The notes beneath the pieces are model-generated. The model was given only the letters and a program-made list of their open reading frames with translations. It was not told where the DNA came from and searched no databases. Of a stretch of 64,000 nucleotides of DNA, positions 12,747 through 23,934 are shown piece after piece (position 1 is the first letter of the stretch; the number at the start of each line of letters is the position of its first letter). This DNA is from Adineta steineri. Its lineage: Eukaryota > Rotifera > Eurotatoria > Adinetida > Adinetidae. The position numbers were made by a program, and so were the translations under genes. Where the stretch lies: the NCBI GenBank assembly GCA_905250115.1, contig CAJNOI010000104.1, positions 85,790-149,789 on the forward strand, in the 5' to 3' direction.

Positions 12747-13127
12747 ATGAACGAATCGACGAAAAGAATTGATCGTCTCATGCAACGTCTTCATCATGGT
12801 ATAACACAATGTGATCATATTGAACAACGAGCTGATCATGCTGAAGAACGTTTATTAATACTTAATAAATCTATCGAAACACTTTCTCGTTTAATTGATG
12901 TTAGTTTTTTAATGCGTATTTCATCAGATAAAGAAAAATTAAGATGGTTACAATTAATCAATGAGAAAAATCTTGATTTTACAAATTCAATTGTTAAACA
13001 ATTCTTCTATCGTCTGGAATTATATTTAGAACGATCAATTATTGATAACAATGAAAAACAAGCTTATTTACAAAGTTTATTTCTCCTACAATCACCAACA
13101 ATTGTATCATCGGGTTTTTTTAAATAA
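12747..13127 (+). CDS. Small helical protein of unknown function
   Basis: This is an uninterrupted ORF of 126 residues with codon use like its neighbours. It starts MNESTKRIDRLMQRLHHGI and is strongly alpha-helical throughout, with heptad-like spacing of Ile/Leu in residues 1-50 suggesting a short coiled coil. It has no signal peptide, no membrane segment and no Cys motif. The stop lies 67 bp from the convergent end of the eIF2-alpha gene. I do not recognise the family. Size and helicity would suit a small subunit of a complex such as a BLOC/BORC-type assembly, but nothing specific shows this. Confidence 0.55.
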   Translation: MNESTKRIDRLMQRLHHGITQCDHIEQRADHAEERLLILNKSIETLSRLIDVSFLMRISSDKEKLRWLQLINEKNLDFTNSIVKQFFYRLELYLERSIIDNNEKQAYLQSLFLLQSPTIVSSGFFK

Positions 13128-13194
13128 TAAAAATACATAAAAAACAAATAATTTTTTCTATACATCTGTGGCTCATTATCATTGCCAGCATTAT

Positions 13195-14543
13195 TTATTC
13201 AACATTGTTTTCGATTCTTAAGGTACTCCACGATTCCTGAAGGTCAGTATTATCTTCATCTAAAATAGTTATATGTAAACAATAATATATGAAACTAGTT
13301 CCTATTTACCTTCATTTGAATCTGAATCATCACTTTCATCATCAGATACTTGAGTATCTTTAATTATTTCCTGAAAATAACAAAGAAAGATAAAATATTA
13401 TTTAAATAATTCATAACACTCTACTTGAGGTGAACGATCATTGGCATCTGTGACCATTGTAGGTTCCATTTTAATTTTAAATATTCCTCGATATTGTTCA
13501 ATAGTTTGTCTGATTTTTTGAATTACATTATTTAACGCATTAATACCTTCAGTACGATCACGGAATGTTGCTGTTACAGCATAAAGTGGTGGAGCAATGA
13601 GATTAATCTTTTTATACAAAAAAATAAATTTTAAAAAATAATTTTTTTTCGATTTAAATATTTACTTTAATTGGCATTTCTTCTGTTGATGCTTTTAAAC
13701 CTTCTTTTAATGCTGCTTTAACTGCATCTATACCTTCATAACCATAACATGCAACTTCAATATCTAAATATGATCAAAATAGTAAAATATCATAGATAAA
13801 AATAAGATATATATATACCAGCTCGATATTTAACAGCTTGTGAACTAACATGATGACGAATATTATTAATTAATACTTTCCTTGTGGTTTCATCGATTTG
13901 ACAATCATCAAGTTCATGTTCATTACTAAGAATACAATACTTTATTTTTCATTATTTTATATACAAAAATTTACTTTGCAGCTCGGACAAATACATCATA
14001 AACTGCACCCTGTTTTCCATACTTTTCATCATAATACCAAGCAGTTTTCTCATATAATTCTTCAAATTCTAAATTTGTTTGTACTCCCGTAACTTCAGCT
14101 GTATGATAAAGAATACTATTTACCTAGAAAAAAATCAAACATTTTTTTCATAAATTTCTAATGAACTATAATATTACTGTTTTGCCACGAAAAAATTTTT
14201 CTTCACATTTAACAATATCTTCGGGTGATGCGCGATATTTAGACAAATCAATATAACCTTTATCATCATCAACACGCAGAACAACAGCAACTTCTTTTCG
14301 ACCAACACGAATTAATTTATTTATGGAACGAATTCGACGACGGGATATCTCACTTAATAATATCATACCTAATGAAACAAAAGAAGATAAGATTTTCTAT
14401 TAAAAAATGTTTTTACCTTTTGTATTATTATATTCAAGTAGACCAGTATCAACACCCATTTCTTCGATTTGTGTGATACAAACCATTACAAGTTCATCCG
14501 TTTCCGGAAGTTTATTTTTATAAAAACGGCAGGTTAATTGCAT
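13195..14543 (-). CDS. EIF2S1: Translation initiation factor eIF2 subunit alpha
   Basis: Eight exons on the minus strand (14417-14543, 14178-14368, 13975-14123, 13819-13925, 13666-13763, 13425-13607, 13310-13370, 13195-13259) give 326 residues; the human protein has 315. The S1 RNA-binding domain at the N-terminus carries LLEYNN and the regulatory loop [15 protein letters not shown]. Ser51 in this numbering is the residue phosphorylated by eIF2-alpha kinases, so stress control of translation is probably conserved. The helical middle contains [12 protein letters not shown]. The C-terminal alpha/beta domain contains the start of exon 6, INLIAPPLY, and KMEPTMVTD. The tail is acidic. eIF2-alpha with beta and gamma delivers initiator Met-tRNA to the 40S subunit. 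The gene is convergent with the 12.7-kb ORF and divergent from COQ6. Confidence 0.97.
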
Positions 14544-14841
14544 AATTTTTTTTCTTTATAAATCGATAATAAGATAATGAAGTATTATTTTTTGTATGTA
14601 GAATGGAAGATAACATTGCAATTAATATAGCGAAAAAATCTGATGTAATTTTGACGATAAGAATTATGAAAGTAAAATTTATTGAATAAGCCTCTCAATA
14701 TTGGTTACATCGAGATCAAATCAAAAATAATGAGGTCTCTACAATCGCTGTATTTTATTGGAAGAATCTTTTCTTGCTTTTGATTTACTATCAGCTGTGG
14801 TTTTTTCTTCTGATCTATTTTATCATATTAGGTAATTTCCA
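14544..14841. promoter_or_regulatory. Short divergent promoter region, eIF2-alpha / COQ6
   Basis: The two start codons face away from each other across 298 bp, so both promoters must fit in this space unless they use distant 5' exons. The stretch is AT-rich with no clear TATA box at a useful distance from either start. A TTAG followed by GT lies 10 bp before the COQ6 ATG and could be a splice or trans-splice acceptor. Confidence 0.45.
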
Positions 14842-16914
14842 ATGAGACAATTATTATTACTTCGTCATTCATTGATATCGATACGATTTTCTTCGTACTC
14901 TGTATCTCCAAAAGCAACTGTGTCTCATGATCAGCCAAATCCACCAATATCGGCAGAAAATGTTGATATTACTATTGCTGGTGGTGGATTAGTAGGCAGT
15001 GCTATGGCACTTGCTTTTGGTAAACAATTCATTTTTTTGCGTCTTAATTTCATTTCTATATAAATTTCTTTTAGCGGTATCACCTTATTTCAAAAATCAT
15101 AAAGTAGTACTTCTAGAATCTCAATCAAAACTTCCAAAAGTTTCAAAAAATCAACCATATAGTAATCGTGTATGTGCACTTAATGCTCAATCGGTAGATC
15201 TATTTCAAAGTATTTATTTAAATAAAAATATCTCTTATTAATATCATTTTTTATTATATTGAATAGAACTTGGTGCATGGGATTTAATGAAATCTATACG
15301 TGTTCAAAAAGTGTCACGCATGCAGGTATAAAATATTTTCGTTTTTATTTGATAATAAAAATAAATTTTATTCGTATTTTTTTTTGGTCTGGGATGCTTG
15401 TTCAGAATCACTCATATCATTTGATCAGAACGATCAATCGCAAGAAAATTCACTGGCTTATATTGTTGAAAATGATGTTATACAATCTTGTTTACTTGAA
15501 CGATTAAAACAATTGAATATTGAACCGAGACTTAATTCAAAAGTAAAAAAATTTGAAAATGAAGAAAATTCTATTCGAATTTTATTACAAGATGAAAAAA
15601 TAAATCTTCGAACAGGATTATTAGTAAATTAGAATGAATTATCTAATAATTATCATTCTATCATTTTTTAATCTAATTAGATTGCAGCTGATGGATATCA
15701 ATCAAGTATTCGAGAAATGGCAGGTATATCAACAATACAATGGAATTATGATCAATTTGGTATTGTTGCTACACTTCAATTAGCAGATAATGTTTGTAGA
15801 TTTTTAATAGAAATAATCGATATTTTATTAGTAAATAATTTAGATGCCAAATAATGTTGTTGCTTGGCAAAGATTTTTACCTACTGGTCCAATTGCTTGT
15901 TTACCAGTGAGAAAGTTTCTAATTTTGTATCTTGGAAAATTTTATTATTGTTTGTAGTTAAGCAATACACATAGTTCACTTGTATGGACAGTACCAAAAT
16001 CGATGCTTAAATCATTGATGAGTTTATCTGATGAACAATTTGTTGATGCTATTAATAAAGCATTTGTAAGAGAATGAAAAATATAATAAAAAAAATACGA
16101 TTTGATTTTTCAGACATCTGATGTTTACAAACAGAATGGAGTGGTTTCATTAACAGAACGTATGAGATCATGCTGGCAACAAATAATACCAGGTATATGA
16201 AAATTTATCTCTTATTATTTCTTTTATCATAACATATATATTAAAATAGCTTCACCAACAATTGCTCAATATCCACCAACTATAATTAATATCGAACCAA
16301 AATCACGAGCAGCATTTCCATTATCAGTAAGAAATATATACTCATTTATTTCTTTTAAGAATATTATTGAATATATTTCAGCTTCTTAATGCGAATCAAT
16401 ATGTTCGTCCTCGTTTAGTACTTGTTGGGTAAGAATTAGTTGGTTAAATGAAATAGTAAAATCCATGTTATCTTTTTTTTTATCTAGAGATTCAGCTCAT
16501 CGTATTCACCCAATGGCTGGTCAAGGAGTCAATATGGGTTTTGCTGATGTACAATGTCTTGTTAATGTACTTGAACGAGCTATTCGAGATGGTGCTGATT
16601 TTAGTATGAAGATTTTTTTTTTCTTGATTGATTTCTCTAAAAATTGTTTTTTTTTCTCCTAGATTCTTTAACATATCTTGTTGATTATGAACGAGAACGA
16701 CAAGCACGATGTTTAGCAAAATTATTATCAATCGATTCATTAAATCGTCTTTATTCAACAAAATTTTTACCTATTGTTGCACTTCGAAGTATTGGTCTTA
16801 GTTTTATTAATGAATTCTCACCACTTAAAGTAAATTCTAAATTTAATTCTAAATTAATAATCATTTTCTTTTTTTTAGAGTTTTTTTGCAAAACAAGCAG
16901 CTTCTAGTGCTTAG
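14842..16914 (+). CDS. COQ6: COQ6, ubiquinone-biosynthesis flavin monooxygenase
   Basis: Thirteen exons (first 14842-15019, last 16879-16914) give about 470 residues, as in human COQ6 (468). An Arg/Ser-rich, acid-poor leader of about 35 residues looks like a mitochondrial presequence. The FAD-binding GGGLVGSAMA motif follows at about residue 50. Family blocks include YSNRV, MQVWDACSES, AYIVENDVI, AADGYQS, VVAWQRFLPTGPIA and the second FAD motif GDSAHRIHPMAGQGVNMGF near residue 375. COQ6 hydroxylates the ring at C5 during coenzyme Q synthesis in the matrix-side COQ complex. One oddity: the intron between MQ and VWDACS (15326-15386) has a GT donor but ends in TG, not AG, and no AG gives the conserved junction. 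The other introns are GT-AG. Confidence 0.95.
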
Positions 16915-17354
16915 ACAATATAAAATAATAAATTTTGTTTGTATCTTTGTAAACATTAAATAAAAAGATAACTTCTCTATGCAACAATTTTCTAATCGAA
17001 TGATTATGTCACGAATAAGAAATGTAATACATTTACATTTCTTCGTTCTGTAAAAATGCATACTATTCATGTACTTTCAAATGTCATTTGAAATAACTAT
17101 TAAAAATAGAAATTAAAAGTATGAAAAAGTACAGCAGTCCACTTGTTCCCCCTCAGATTATATTTATTTTTTAAATTGAAAAATAAAGAAATAATAGTTT
17201 TAAGAAAAGCATGTCATGCACTTTTTTTTTGCTTCGGCTTTATTTGTTGATAATGTCACCAATTCTTTACGTGCATCGTCATTGTTGACATGGTGAAATT
17301 TTTTGTTCTATTTCTACTCCTACAATATCGCCATCTCGTTCTCATTTACAAAAA
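16915..17354. other. Intergenic stretch between COQ6 and the sirtuin
   Basis: This 440-bp AT-rich stretch contains AATAAA-type signals (for example near 16926 and 16960) for the COQ6 transcript, then a pyrimidine-rich segment (17221-17345) before the sirtuin start. No gene or repeat is seen. Confidence 0.5.
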
Positions 17355-18308
17355 ATGGCTAATTCAGCAGAATTATCAATAGCTGCGAAATGGATTCAAC
17401 AATCTTCGTCGATATTAATCGCTGCCGGTGCAGGTTTATCAGCTTCAGCAATTAATCCACAATATGGTGTTGGTCTTGATTATACATCTGTAGGAGCATT
17501 TCGTCGTCTTTATCCTCGTATGACTCAAGTATCGTCAATGCGATGTATGTACGACGCCATTGGTAAACATGATTGGTCTCCAGAATTAATGTGGGGTTAC
17601 CTATTTACACATGTCAATATATGTCGCTACAATTGGGGTGCAACATCTGTTTATCAAGATCTTAAACAGATCTTATCGAATAAATCAATTGATTCATTTG
17701 TTGTAACAACAAATGCTGATGGAATGTTTGAACAAAATAAATTTGTAAGTTATCTTGAGTAACAACAAACTATCATCTGTTTTTCATATATATAGGATAT
17801 GACTCGTTTTCTAAGTACACAAGGTGATTATTCCATTCTTCAATGTTTAAAACCATGTTCACGTCAATCTGTATATGATGCTCGTCCATTTATTGACCGT
17901 GGCTTACCTCATGTTGATCCACAAACAATGGAAGTACCATCGCAATATGTTCCAAAATGTCCAAACTGTGGTGGACGAATGTTTTTCTGTGTACGCGGTG
18001 GTAATTGGTTCATTGAATCAGCTTTTGATGCTCAACGAAAGCGTTATCATGATTTTATTCATCGAGCAATTCATAAAAAAACTGAACTATTTACAATTAT
18101 TGAAATTGGTGTAGGTTTTAATACACCAAGTGTACTTCGTTGGCCTATGGATCAATTAGTTAGTGAGTTTCCAAATGTACGACTTATTCGTATAAATATG
18201 CATGCACCCGATGTACCTGATCATGCTCGAAAAGAAAAGCGAGCAATTGGATTTGATGGAGATGCAGCAAAAATTATTGAACAATTGAAAATTATAAGTA
18301 CATCATGA
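17355..18308 (+). CDS. Sir2-family protein resembling bacterial class M (macrodomain-linked) sirtuins
   Basis: Two exons (17355-17744, 17796-18308) give 300 residues. The Rossmann NAD-binding loop GAGAGLS... is at about residues 22-30 (seen as AAGAGLSASA), followed by VVTTNADGMF. The catalytic-loop position reads STQGDYSILQCLKPC, with Gln where lysine deacylases have the catalytic His. A CPNCGG zinc ligand pair lies at about residue 215 and IGVGFNTPSVLRWP near 255. This motif set (TTNxD, TQGDY, QCxKPC, GVGxNTP) is what I know from bacterial and fungal SirTM-type proteins, which act as protein ADP-ribosyltransferases on lipoylated targets rather than deacetylases. It differs from all seven animal SIRT classes. 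There is no obvious targeting signal. Activity on lipoyl-proteins is an inference; the partner macrodomain is not in this window. Confidence 0.85.
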
Positions 18309-19017
18309 AATATGTAGAAAATGATGATTATTTATATTTTAAATAAAAAAAAACATATCAGCACAAATCTGACATTAATCTTATAAACAATGATTTATTC
18401 TTTGAAAGAAAATCTATTAATAATAAATGACAATTGAGCTTTTGTTTTATGTTTATTAATTAAGAATTTCAAGTATTATTTATAACATAAATTACAGAAC
18501 TTTCTCATAAATAGTTTGTACAAGGATTATTTTGTTATTACATTTGGATAATGATAATTGAATATCATTCTAAGCTTGTTTCCTTGGCTCAAGGATGTAT
18601 GATGCATTGAGTATATCGTACTATATTTTATCTTAGCTATAAAAAAAAAGAAGAAAGAATAAATTAGAACTACAGAAAAATATATTTTCTATATCGATGG
18701 GTTATTTGAGTTAGTTGGACGCACTTTCATATCATTTTCTTTTTAGACTTTCCCTTTGCTTCAGTACATAATAAATATATATATTATTCGGTTCAGATTA
18801 CGTGATCAACAACAAATGGTGTCATAATTATTGTAGCTAAAAAGTATTCTTTCTCTATCTCTCTCTCTCTTACCATCTCTTTCTTTTATATTCATTTACT
18901 TGTTGTCAAATAATCGTCATTTGTGGCATATAAATTGCACAGTAGTTTATTCTGTATGATCATCATCATTGCAACTATATAAATTATATCGCCTATTGTC
19001 AATCAATTTTCTTAACA
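18309..19017. promoter_or_regulatory. Upstream region of calponin-like gene A with TATA-type box
   Basis: About 700 bp without a gene. A CT-rich microsatellite lies at 18852-18872. A TATATAAAT element at about 18976-18984 lies 34-42 bp before the first possible start codon (19018), a TATA position that would leave a very short leader. Confidence 0.5.
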
Positions 19018-20806
19018 ATGCCAGCGTTCGGTATGGATATTGCTCTTCATCGAAAGGTAATGAAATGATGCATGTTTGTTATATTTGATGCATGACAGAA
19101 ATTGATTATATTCGAAGAAATGAATAGATTTATCTTATCTTGATTCTCGAAAGAATTCGAAATATTTGAATATTAAGGAAAATGATTGTTGTTTATTTTA
19201 TTATCATATATAGATTTAGTATGATATCGTTGAATGTTATTCATCATTGTTGACGAAGATTAATAATACATTTTCCTAATAACTGCCTACGCATGTGTAT
19301 ATTCACCAAAAGTGTACTATTACGAATGACATTCGAGTATCTGATTAGAAGAAGAAAATAGTAGACGCCGTATCGTCCTTATACACGCCTACATGATGAT
19401 GACTAATATCTTAGAAAGTTTGTACATTGAGAAATGATAGATTTCTTTATGTTTGTATTAAGAAAATGTCTGTTGATATGTTTCTGTTTCTTTATTTTTT
19501 TTTCTTGCTTTCTGTTCGAATATGTGTTGTACAAGTTGCTCTAGAATAATCTCTTCATTACTGTACGTTCACAGTAACATCTATAAGAAGAAAAATATTA
19601 TTCATACAGACTTCTACTGATAATTTTCTCTCCCCTTTTTTCTCTCTCTCTCTCTCTATGATTGTCGAACTGTTAGTATAAATACATAGTCGCAGTCTAT
19701 GTTATTCTCATTTTATCTTTGGTGGTGATTCGGTATTATTACTATATACAATCAGTTAAGACTATGTCTCACGTTGGACCTTCATATGGATCATTGGCTG
19801 CTAATCAAGCAAAGGTGATATACACAGACAAATACATTATTCTTATTCTTGCAGATATTACTTAATAACTCTTCTCTAGTTGAACATCAAGTGGAAGAAT
19901 AGTGTATTATTATTATTATTATTAGACGATGAGAATAATGATGTTTATAAATCGATGCATGGACTTAATAGATAGTGAGATAGACTAGTAATACACTATA
20001 AGATCAATATCATAATGAAGTCAATCCCTAGGATACGCATAAATAAATCTTTCTGTCTATTGATTTCTTTTATTTTTCTCCTTGGATTATGTCTGTGTCT
20101 GATACATGATTGTTTAGATCGCAGCAAAACGTGATCCTAACCTTGATCGAGAAGCACAAGAATGGATAGAAGCTGTAATCGGAGAAAATTTTCCGAGTGG
20201 TTCCTATGAAGATGCACTCAAGGATGGTGTCATCTTATGCAAGTATGTTTTCATCATATTTCATCATCATCATAATGTCTATAAAAATAAATTAATAGAT
20301 TAATAAACAAACTTCAACCAGGTGCTATCCCAAAATATGCGACATCAGGTGGAGCATTTAAATTACGCGAAAATATATCAGTTTTTCGTAAGTGATTATT
20401 TGTTAAGTTTAATTATTTTTTGCAAAAAATCATCTTCATAGAAAACGCTGCTCGTAAATATGGTCTAGGTGATGCTGAACTCTTTCAAACTATTGATCTT
20501 TTTGAAAAACATAATATTCCTCAAGTAACTCAGTGTATATTTGCACTTGGTCGAACTGTGAGTGATTCTTTTGTTGAAATCGTAATGATGTATTTGCATG
20601 GTTGTTTTCTTTTTTTTATTCTTCAGGCACAGAAAAAGAAATTTAATGGACCAACATTAGGTCCAAAAATGTCTGACAGTAATGTACGCGAATTTACTGA
20701 AGATCAATTACGTGCTGGACAAAGTTCACTCGGCTTACTCAATGAAGGCATGAGTAAAGGTGCGAATCAATCTGGCCAAAATTTTGGTCTTTCACGTCAT
20801 ATATAA
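19018..20806 (+). CDS. Calponin/transgelin-type muscle protein A (Mp20-like), two alternative first exons
   Basis: Common exons 20118-20242, 20299-20387, 20442-20557 and 20627-20806 encode one calponin-homology domain (REAQEWIEAVIGENF ... ILCKLINKLQPG ... FQTIDLFE) and one C-terminal calponin repeat (LGLLNEGMSKGANQSGQNFG). This is the architecture of transgelin/SM22, fly Mp20 and calponins, which bind actin in smooth and invertebrate muscle. Two upstream exons each have a start codon and a phase-0 donor: 19018-19056 (13 codons, MPAFGMDIALHRK) and 19764-19814 (17 codons, MSHVGPSYGSLAANQAK). Each lies just downstream of its own TATA-like box. Splicing either to the common exon 2 gives 182 or 186 residues. 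Promoter choice, perhaps by muscle type, is inferred. Confidence 0.93.
19672..19684 (+). promoter_or_regulatory. TATA-box promoter element for the second first exon of calponin gene A
   Basis: GTTAGTATAAATA includes a consensus TATAAATA, 80 bp upstream of the start codon at 19764. A CT run precedes it (19641-19658). The identical 13-mer occurs upstream of paralogue B at 22818-22830, which suggests a duplicated promoter. Confidence 0.6.
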
Positions 20807-21249
20807 ATAATAAAACAATAATAATAATAATCTAGGATGCGATTATTTTCAGATGCTTTTTGTACTTCTTTTAATAATTTAACCATTTTTTTTGAATAAA
20901 AAAAAATCTAACTGGTGGCGGTACTAATAAATGAAATTTGCATATAAATTAGAGTTTGTTTTTGTATTTAAAATAATGTGACGGATTGTCTTGAAAAATA
21001 GTGCTGAAATGAGGAAAATTCTAATAAAAATGCATGATAATTGAGACGATTTCAACATGAAGAGACACAGTATCTGTGTATTATCTCATTGTTTAAAATA
21101 CATCTAAGTAGCATGTACATCTCTTAATATCTTTCGTCGGGAAATTCTTGACTATACCTATGCTTCAGCAATCCGTCACAATATTTTCAAGAAGAAAAAA
21201 ACTGTGACTATCATTAAATTTGATTTCAAAAAGTATTCTACTAGTTAAT
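20807..21249. other. Intergenic stretch
   Basis: About 440 bp following calponin gene A, with AATAAA-type sequences near 20810 and 20896 that would end that transcript. No other feature is supported. Confidence 0.45.
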
Positions 21250-21892
21250 ATGAATAGTCTATTTATTATAGGTATTCAAATAGAAACTAGCAATGTTACT
21301 TCATTATCTAATCATGAAATTCAAACTGATAAAGTAAATTTTTTTGTTATTGTTGGTATTCTATAGATTCATTTATTTTACAATCTTTTAGCCGCAATTT
21401 ACAGAAATACCTAGTAGACGATTGGCTCGTAGTGAGACTGCATCAGCATCATCAGAAGTGTCAGACAATTCAATTTTAATGGATGATTCTCGACGATCTT
21501 CTAGTCGTCAACGTCAATCACAACAACGTACCTTAAGTATTTCTTCTATTACTAATCTTATTGCCAATCTACAAAATATACAATTACCACCGACATCATC
21601 ATCATCATCATCGTCTGTACAATCATTTATGGATGAACAAGACGATGAAAATGATAATAATCTTCAAATACTTATTGATCTTGCACGAGATACTGATTCA
21701 ACACAAACAGATAAAATTAATCGTCTTCATTCATTAATTGAAGATTCTATTGGAATGGTTGAATTTCTTAGTTTATTACGTTTTATTAAATCATCACCTA
21801 CTCAAATAAACATTAATGAACCTCCTCTTAATCTTTATTCATCTATTTTACCTGCTCTTATTGCATTACTCTTACTTGAAAATGATATTTAA
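21250..21892 (+). CDS. Ser-rich protein of unknown function between the calponin paralogues
   Basis: Two exons (21250-21333, 21392-21892) join in phase to 194 residues. The ATG at 21250 is the first in-frame start; an AG acceptor-like site at 21269-21270 means that an upstream first exon is also possible. The middle is rich in Ser, Arg and Gln (SRRSSSRQRQSQQR, then a run of seven Ser). The C-terminal half is helical and acidic (LQILIDLARDTDS), and the protein ends with a hydrophobic stretch ILPALIALLLLENDI that could be a short tail anchor or a buried helix. I do not recognise it. It is on the same strand as both calponin genes. Confidence 0.55.
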
Positions 21893-23257
21893 CTAACACT
21901 CATATATATATATATATTTATCTATTCAATAAATAACTAAACCAGCTAAAATATTCTTCAAAAAAAAAGAAAAGAATTGATTACATCATTTACTTATGTC
22001 ATAAACAGATGTCTTGAGAAACGTTCTATATAGATGAGTATAGTTGACGTAATTGTTTATAGCAACAATAGATGATAATAGTAATGATTATTACTGTTCA
22101 TGATAATAATCGATGTTATATTACGTGTAACATGATCAAGATAATGAAAGTTGTTTCAGTACAATGTCTTTATTCGATATTATCAATAATCTATGATTGT
22201 AAAACGTTTTTAGTTGTTTTTCATAAGAACTGACTGACAAGAAATAACGCAATATTTACTGTAAATCAATCCGCGTAGGAAGGAATAAAAATATATCTGT
22301 CAACGTTTTTACTCATATCATGCCTAATTATTAGATATAGTAACTTTTTTTTCCTATTTATATAAAATTTTTATATTATTAATAAATCTATCATGTTTCT
22401 TCATGATTTTAAGTATTATTCACGTAAATATGAAGTTATACATTTTTCTAACGAAGAAAATCTGACTTATTTTCTTGAAGTAATCAATATTATCCTTGCG
22501 TTGTTTTTCTTTTCTTTTACGTCGTTCTTTTCTTACTACGCCTACTAACGTATATATATCTTGGTGATAATATTCAGATAATTATTCAATAGCACTCGTC
22601 GAGGTTGTTTTGTTAGTTTGATACTATAAGTTTTATATATATATATAGCGGTTTGCAAAATAATTATTTACAGGTTTAGATATATCTTATTTGACTGACA
22701 ACAACTAAGCGACGCTAGTTCGTAGAAATGCCAACCGTATCGTGCTTTTTATATTAAACTTATATAGAAACAAATTAGTCAGTTATAGACATCAGTAGGA
22801 TATTACAATCACAATCCGTTAGTATAAATATATATATTTTTGTATTCTTTATCAATGAGTAAATAAGTACAATAGAAACTATTCTTAAATTAGACAATAG
22901 TATAAGCATTAGTTGTTTGATCTAACCCAGCAGTAGAGATAAACAAGTAGCTAACACATCTACATTCCATTATCGAAAGACCACCAAAAATACCATCATT
23001 GATATTTGTACACGAACACATAGGATAGTTGTTTGTACTATATCCACCATATTTTTCCTTGCAACCAACCATGAACTCAGCATTCTCATAAGATATTGAC
23101 AAAAAAAAAGGTCTTCGCTTTTATCGCTCGTCATCGATTGTTTTTCTTTCTTGCTTTCCTTCTTTTTCTTCTTCTTCTATTCTCGTTCTTGTTTATCCAT
23201 AATTCTATTTAATACTTGTCTGGTACTCGCGTATATACATACTGTGATTGTGTTTAG
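21893..23257. promoter_or_regulatory. Upstream region of calponin-like gene B
   Basis: About 1.36 kb with no supported gene. GTTAGTATAAATA at 22818-22830 repeats exactly the TATA-containing 13-mer of gene A. Because gene B's first known coding exon starts immediately after TTTAG, a 5' non-coding exon between 22850 and 23200 is expected; I could not place it. A 70-codon Cys-containing minus-strand ORF (22890-23102) is not supported as a gene. Confidence 0.5.
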
Positions 23258-23934
23258 ATGTCAGGAGGAAAACGTAATCCAGAACTCGATAAAGAAGCTC
23301 AACAATGGATTGAAGCTGTTATTGGAGAAAAATTTCCGGGTGGTTCTTATGATGATGCAATTAAAGATGGTATTCTTTTATGCAAGTATGTTTCTATGAT
23401 TATTTATATTAGAAAGTAAATACAATATTGAAATCATAGATTGATAAATAAACTTCAACCAGGTTCTGTCGCAAAAATTGCTACATCAGGCGGTGGATTT
23501 AAATTACGTGAAAACGTTTCGGCTTTTCGTATGTGATTAAATTAAATCTTTTTTTATTTTTCTTAACTAAATTAATATTGTATAGAAAATGCTGCTCGTA
23601 GTTATGGTTTACCTGATGCTGAATTATTTCAAACAGTAGATTGTTTTGAAAAACGAAATATAGCTCAAGTTACATCATGTATTCATGCACTTGGTCGACA
23701 AGTAAATACTATATATTATATAAATGAAAATTATATTCGAATTTTATGTTTTAGGCACAGAAAAAAAATTTTAGTGGACCAACATTAGGTCCAAAAATGT
23801 CCGACGCTAATGTACGTGAATTTACTGACGAACAACTACGTGCTGGACAAGGTATGGTTGGTTTACTTAATGATGGTATGAATAAAGGTGCAAGTCAAGC
23901 TGGTCAAAATATGGGTTTAACACGTCATATATAA
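23258..23934 (+). CDS. Calponin/transgelin-type muscle protein B (paralogue of A)
   Basis: Four exons (23258-23385, 23440-23528, 23586-23701, 23755-23934) give 170 residues. All three introns fall at the same codons and phases as in gene A, and the three downstream exon lengths (89, 116 and 180 bp) are identical, so the genes arose by tandem duplication. The calponin-homology domain (EAQQWIEAVIGEKFPGGSY ... LQPGSVAKIATSG ... DAELFQTVDCFEK) is followed by the calponin repeat VGLLNDGMNKGASQAGQNMG, closer to the consensus than that of A. The acceptor TTTAG directly abuts the ATG; in gene A the matching exon starts with ATC instead and needs an upstream start exon. A role in muscle actin regulation is inferred from the family. 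Confidence 0.94.

Noticed and set aside
22890-23102. 70-codon minus-strand ORF with several Cys (CSCTN, CRCVSY)
   Set aside because: It lies in the expected promoter/5' region of calponin gene B, has no signal peptide, no clear splice partners and no family resemblance. It could be a protein-fragment fossil but is not supported.
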